From positions 2,850,473 to 2,914,472 of the forward strand of contig CP075528.1 of NCBI GenBank assembly GCA_025808875.1: DNA of 64,000 nt. The letters run 5' to 3'. The position numbers and the translations under genes are program-made. Under the pieces are notes generated by a model. The model was not told the origin of the DNA, made no database searches, and was given only the letters and a program-made list of their open reading frames with translations. Source of the DNA: Enhydrobacter sp. Lineage in GTDB: Bacteria > Pseudomonadota > Alphaproteobacteria > Reyranellales > Reyranellaceae. This document shows, in pieces, positions 60,389-64,000 of this stretch. Position 1 is the first letter of the stretch, and the number at the start of each line of letters is the position of its first letter.

Positions 60389-61672
60389 TCACGTCGAAGC
60401 GACGGGCGTGAACTGCAGCGGCGCGCTGAGCCTCATCGCCAGGTGACCCATGCCGAGATCCTGGCGGAAATCGAACGACACTCCGTCCGGGCTGCAGGCG
60501 TCGACGTAGAAGCGGACGGCGCTGCTCACGAGATGGTCGATCGTGATCTGGCTGTAGGTCGTCTGAATGTCGATGCCGTACTCGCCCGCCCCCAGCAAAT
60601 AGGGATCCAGCGACAACACGCATTCATAGCGGCCCGGACGCGACGGCAGGTTGATCTTGTTGAACGCCGACGACGAGTAGAACGAGATCGGCAGGTTGTG
60701 GTGGTCGCGCAGGATCAGCTCGACCGCCATGCCCGGCATCCCGGTCGTGTCGACGACGATATGCAGGCGCAACGGCGTGCCCGGCATGAAGCGCTCGGTG
60801 GCATTGCCTTCCTGGTCGAGCAGCTTGGCGGAGACGAGCGTGGCATCCGTGCCGCGCTCCCACTTCTGGTCGTTGCCGACCTTGCCGAGCGTCGAGGTGT
60901 AGTGTGCCAGGCCCGCTTCGACCGGCCCGTCGAACGTGAGCCTGCCGCGCTCCAGGACGATGCTGCGCTTGGTGAGCGCGGTGATTGCCGCGAAATTGTG
61001 GCTCACGAAAAGAACAGTTCGGCCGCTGTGCGCCACCTCGGACATGCGATTGAGGCACTTGGCCTGAAACTCAGCGTCGCCGACGGCGAGCACCTCGTCG
61101 ACGACGAGGATCTCCGCCTCCATGTGCGCCGCCACCGCGAAGGCGAGCCGGATGTACATGCCGACCGAGTATCGCTTCACGGGCGTATCGAGGAACTTGG
61201 CGATGCCCGAGAACTCGACGATTTCGTCGAAGCGCTGGCGCATCTCGGCCCGCGTCATGCCGAGGATAGCGCCGTTCAGGAAGATGTTCTCGCGGCCGGT
61301 CAGCTCCGGATGAAAGCCGGTGCCGACCTCGAGCAGGCTGTTGACGCGTCCGGTGATCTCGACCCGCCCCTCTGTCGGCTCCGTGATGCGCGACAGGATC
61401 TTGAGCAAGGTCGTCTTGCCGGCGCCGTTGTGCCCGATGATGCTGACCAACTCGCCGCTCTTGATCTCGAAGTCGAGCTCTCGCAGCGCCCAGTATTCCT
61501 CGAGGCGATGGCTCAACTCGGGCGTCCGTCCAGCGAGCACGTCGCGGGTTCGCCGCCAAAGCGACCCAACCCGGTGGCGCAGCGCGTCGACGAAAAGCTC
61601 GTCGTACTGGGTGGCACGGCCGATCAGGAACTTCTTGCCCAGCCCGGTGGCGCGGATGACGGGGTCACTCAT
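60389..61672 (-). CDS. Polysaccharide ABC transporter ATP-binding protein (Wzt-type) with C-terminal glycan domain
   Basis: A 427-residue ATPase of the O-antigen/teichoic-type ABC exporter. The nucleotide-binding domain has Walker A GHNGAGKTT (80-88), a degenerate signature YSVGM (168-172) and Walker B EILVVDEVLAVGD. The extra C-terminal domain (about 270-427, beta-rich) corresponds to the Wzt-C domain that, in the E. coli O8/O9a systems, recognises the modified end of the finished glycan. Together with the permease downstream of the next GT it exports a completed chain. The ATG at 61672 is 2 nt before the permease stop. Confidence 0.93.
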   Translation of the reverse strand: MSDPVIRATGLGKKFLIGRATQYDELFVDALRHRVGSLWRRTRDVLAGRTPELSHRLEEYWALRELDFEIKSGELVSIIGHNGAGKTTLLKILSRITEPTEGRVEITGRVNSLLEVGTGFHPELTGRENIFLNGAILGMTRAEMRQRFDEIVEFSGIAKFLDTPVKRYSVGMYIRLAFAVAAHMEAEILVVDEVLAVGDAEFQAKCLNRMSEVAHSGRTVLFVSHNFAAITALTKRSIVLERGRLTFDGPVEAGLAHYTSTLGKVGNDQKWERGTDATLVSAKLLDQEGNATERFMPGTPLRLHIVVDTTGMPGMAVELILRDHHNLPISFYSSSAFNKINLPSRPGRYECVLSLDPYLLGAGEYGIDIQTTYSQITIDHLVSSAVRFYVDACSPDGVSFDFRQDLGMGHLAMRLSAPLQFTPVAST

Positions 61673-61674
61673 GG

Positions 61675-62523
61675 TCAGATCATGTCCGCGAAGCGTCGTT
61701 CGGCACCGCGAAATCGGCGGATGCCCCACCACAACATGAGAGCGACGACGCCAAGGCTCACGATGAAGCCCGGCAGGTAGATGGGGCTGTCGCCGCCGAC
61801 GATCGACCAACGAAAGCCGTCGATGATACCGACCATCGGATTGAGACTGTAAAGGGCGCGCCACTTCTCCGGGACCACCGAGCTGGAGAAGCCGACGGGC
61901 GAGGCGTAGAGGCCGAACTGCAGCAGAAAAGGAATCACGAATCGAAAGTCACGATACTTGACCACCAGGCCGGCCGCCCACAGCGCCGGGCCGAAGCTCG
62001 CCAGCAGCGCCAGCATGACGAATACCGGCAACAGCAGGATCTGCCAGCCCGGCACGAGGCCGTACCACGCCATCACGCCGGCGAGGATCAACAGGCAGAC
62101 CGCGAAATCCGCCAGCGCGACCGCGATGGTCGACAGCGGGATGATCAGGCGCGGGAAATACACCTTGGTGATCAGCGAGGAGTTTCCGACGACGCTGAAC
62201 GAGGCGTCGTTCAGCACGGTCGACGCCAGTGTCCAGGGCAGGAGACCGCCGATCACGATGACGGCGTACGGAACGTCGCTGCCCGTCGGCAGCTTGGCGA
62301 GCTGGCCGAACACGACGGTGAAGACGACCAGCGTCAGGAAGGGCCGAATGAACGCCCAGGCGACGCCGATGACCGTCTGCTTGTAGCGCACCGCGACGTC
62401 GCGCCAGGCGAGCATGAACATCAGCTCGCGATAGCGCCAGATGTCGAGCCAATACTGCCGATCGGCGCGCCCCGCCTCGAGAATCAGCCGAGGCGGTGAG
62501 GTGTCGTTTGACGTCGAGCTCAT
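61675..62523 (-). CDS. Polysaccharide ABC transporter permease (Wzm-type)
   Basis: A 282-residue ABC-2 type permease with six predicted membrane helices. The N-terminal cytoplasmic part RYRELMFMLAWRDVAVRYKQTVIGVAWAFIRP is the hallmark of Wzm/RfbA/TagG exporters. It pairs with the Wzt-type ATPase just downstream and moves lipid-linked glycan across the inner membrane. The ATG at 62523 overlaps the upstream glycosyltransferase stop (ATGA). The longer in-frame stretch upstream is rejected. The length is normal for Wzm (about 260-290). Confidence 0.94.
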   Translation of the reverse strand: MSSTSNDTSPPRLILEAGRADRQYWLDIWRYRELMFMLAWRDVAVRYKQTVIGVAWAFIRPFLTLVVFTVVFGQLAKLPTGSDVPYAVIVIGGLLPWTLASTVLNDASFSVVGNSSLITKVYFPRLIIPLSTIAVALADFAVCLLILAGVMAWYGLVPGWQILLLPVFVMLALLASFGPALWAAGLVVKYRDFRFVIPFLLQFGLYASPVGFSSSVVPEKWRALYSLNPMVGIIDGFRWSIVGGDSPIYLPGFIVSLGVVALMLWWGIRRFRGAERRFADMI

Positions 62524-63623
62524 GGTTCGCCCTTCATACGACGCGAACCCGTACCGAGGCGAGCGAGGAGTAGCCTCGCCGTGGCAGCGAACTGGCGGCG
62601 TCGATAGGGCTCGACTGCCGAGCCATCGGACCGGCCGAGGTCGAGCAGCCGGACGACGGCGTGCTCGAGCGCCTTGCCGTCCGAGGGATCGACGGTGATG
62701 CCGATGCGCTCGTCGGGAATGGCGTCGGCGCTGCCGCCGCCCACGCCGCCCACCACGCGCAGGCCGCAAGCGGCCGCTTCGAGATAGACGATGCCGAAGC
62801 CTTCCTGCGTGCTCGGCATGACGTAGAGGTCGGCCAGCCGATAGAGGTCGGGCAGGTCCTCATCGGGCACGAAGCCCAGAAAGCGGACGACATCGGGGCC
62901 GGCGAGCTCGCGCGCCCGGCGCTCGAGGTGCGCGCGATCGTCGCCATCACCCGCGACGACATGAACGATCCCGGGAAAGCGAGCGCGCAGGGCCGGCAGG
63001 ATGGCGAATATCTCCTCATGCCCCTTGTAGCGTTCGCTGGCGGCGAGGCGGCCGACCGTCAGGAGGATCGGCCCCGACCCGAGCAGAAGCCGCGCCGCGA
63101 GCGCCGCGCTCTTCGGACCGGGCGTGAACATGTCGCGCACGGTGTCGGGCAGGACGCGCGCCCTCTCGGGCGCCAGGTCGGCCCAGCCGAGCAGCGATCG
63201 GCGGGTGGCGCGGCTGACCGTGGTCACGAGGTCCGCCGCCTCGATCGCGCGACGCACGATGCCGCGGCGCGTCGACCAGATGTCGGTGCCGTGGCCCTGC
63301 AGCCAATAGCGCGCGCCCAGCAGTCTCGCGATCCCCCACGCCAGCGGCGCCATGAAGACGTGGCCGCAGAACACGACGTCGAATGGACGATGCCGCCGTG
63401 CCGCCGACAGCGCCGAGACGATGTATCGGAACCGGCCGAGCACCGCCGGCAGCTGGAGGATGCCGCGCGGCAGCACCAGGCCCCGGCTATCGCCATGGCG
63501 CGGCAGGACGACGAGATCTGCGCCCCCCGCCGCCAGGGCTTCGAACAGGTCCTGGTTGTAGCGGGCGATGCCACCGCCGGCGCCATAGCAGTCGCCGACG
63601 AGGGCGAGGATGCGGGAGCTCAT
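62520..63623 (-). CDS. Glycosyltransferase family 4 protein
   Basis: A 367-residue GT4 enzyme. Start ILALVGDCYGAGGGIARYNQDLFEALAAGG is the acceptor side. The donor side has LLTVGRLAASERYKGHEEIFAIL and STQEGFGIVYLEAAACGLRVVGG (EX7E), typical of PimA/WbaZ-like mannosyl- or rhamnosyltransferases. The ATG at 63623 gives a conserved start 7 nt after the asparagine synthase stop. An in-frame extension to 63686 overlaps that gene and is rejected. It is coupled to the permease gene by ATGA. Confidence 0.93.
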   Translation of the reverse strand: MSSRILALVGDCYGAGGGIARYNQDLFEALAAGGADLVVLPRHGDSRGLVLPRGILQLPAVLGRFRYIVSALSAARRHRPFDVVFCGHVFMAPLAWGIARLLGARYWLQGHGTDIWSTRRGIVRRAIEAADLVTTVSRATRRSLLGWADLAPERARVLPDTVRDMFTPGPKSAALAARLLLGSGPILLTVGRLAASERYKGHEEIFAILPALRARFPGIVHVVAGDGDDRAHLERRARELAGPDVVRFLGFVPDEDLPDLYRLADLYVMPSTQEGFGIVYLEAAACGLRVVGGVGGGSADAIPDERIGITVDPSDGKALEHAVVRLLDLGRSDGSAVEPYRRRQFAATARLLLARLGTGSRRMKGEP

Positions 63624-63630
63624 CGGCACG

Positions 63631-64000
63631 TCATGCAGGTGTCGGCTCGATCCAGCCCGCCTGCCACACCCGCAGCGCCCAAGCACGCGAGGCGCTGGAA
63701 AAGGACACGTTCGGCGAGCCGCCGGCCGCCTCGCTCATCCAGCGACCGACCGGCGTGACGAAGCCGGTCTTGCTGCGGGCACGGCTCGCCTCGGGCAGAG
63801 CCGGCACGGGGATGTCGGCGACCGCCGCCTTGGCGTCGAGTTCGGCCATCACGTCGCCGGGCGGCAGGGCGGCGAGGAAGAAGGGGTCGACATAGGGCAC
63901 CCTGATCTCGATCGAATGCGCCATGCCCGCCCAGTCGGCGTCGCGCAGCAACTGGTTGCGCATGTAAAGTGACGTCTCCAGCGCGGCGACGCGATCGAAG
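63631..64000 (-). CDS. Asparagine synthase (glutamine-hydrolysing) family protein, C-terminal part (partial)
   Basis: Only the C-terminal 122 codons are in the window; the gene continues past 64000. The text ALETSLYMRNQLLRDADWAGMAHSIEIRVPYVDPFF is the conserved synthetase-domain block of AsnB-like proteins. A KTGFVTPVGRWM segment, also family-typical, follows. AsnB homologues are frequent in capsule and O-antigen clusters, where they amidate glycan or transfer nitrogen to uronic acids, or act as plain asparagine synthase. The N-terminal glutaminase Cys cannot be checked. It is the first visible gene of the minus-strand unit. Confidence 0.88.
   Translation of the reverse strand, partial: FDRVAALETSLYMRNQLLRDADWAGMAHSIEIRVPYVDPFFLAALPPGDVMAELDAKAAVADIPVPALPEASRARSKTGFVTPVGRWMSEAAGGSPNVSFSSASRAWALRVWQAGWIEPTPA

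Overview
The window is a 64 kb piece of a GC-rich (roughly two-thirds G+C by eye) alphaproteobacterial chromosome. The evidence is the gene families and their order: a DUF2794 gene, a YfgM-like/bamB/der operon, cvpA-purF, xseB-ispA-dxs, a TlyA-type methyltransferase, and a catabolic repertoire typical of soil or freshwater Hyphomicrobiales/Rhodospirillales. A Reyranella-like organism would fit, but that is an impression and not a computed result. I found no rRNA, tRNA, CRISPR array, insertion sequence or integrase gene.

Region 1 (1-33.6 kb) is housekeeping and catabolism. It opens with the 3' end of radA, then cvpA-purF, a short-chain dehydrogenase, and the convergent envelope/ribosome operon yfgM-bamB-der. 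Next come a DUF2794 gene, a small glycine-zipper lipoprotein and an ArsC/Spx-like reductase. A ring-cleavage set follows: a type I extradiol dioxygenase-like protein diverges from a CMD-family and a fumarylacetoacetase-family gene, with a near-perfect 22-bp palindrome between them. After that are an orphan CoxL-like molybdenum hydroxylase large subunit, a zinc alcohol dehydrogenase, two RNA methyltransferases, a 1-Cys peroxiredoxin, a 2H phosphoesterase behind a promoter that carries a LexA-box-like motif, a RibD-C reductase, a PaaI thioesterase, an IclR regulator and xseB-ispA-dxs. The catabolic part closes with a two-subunit hydroquinone 1,2-dioxygenase (pnpCD-like, with all four iron ligands visible) and a beta-oxidation operon (acyl-CoA dehydrogenase, thiolase, FadJ-type multienzyme, hydratase). 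A MerR/LiuR-style palindrome lies inside the predicted promoter of that operon.

Region 2 (33.8-64 kb) is one large surface-polysaccharide locus. It contains a nucleotide-sugar dehydrogenase, two divergent paralogues of an unassigned multi-spanning (Wzy-like) membrane protein, a Wza-type lipoprotein, a Wzc-type BY-kinase, an outer-membrane barrel, a PPP-family phosphatase, a PIG-L deacetylase, several methyltransferases, about ten glycosyltransferases, a Wzm/Wzt ABC exporter with a C-terminal glycan-binding-type domain, and the end of an asparagine synthase. From 64.0 down to 51.1 kb, twelve genes run on the minus strand, mostly with 1-4 nt overlaps or very short gaps, so they look like one transcription unit. 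The locus therefore carries parts of two export routes, Wza/Wzc-dependent and ABC-dependent. Between the glycosyltransferases and the export genes lies a secreted protein made of GAGPLQ hexapeptide repeats, a polyproline stretch and a four-cysteine tail. This is the least familiar gene of the window.
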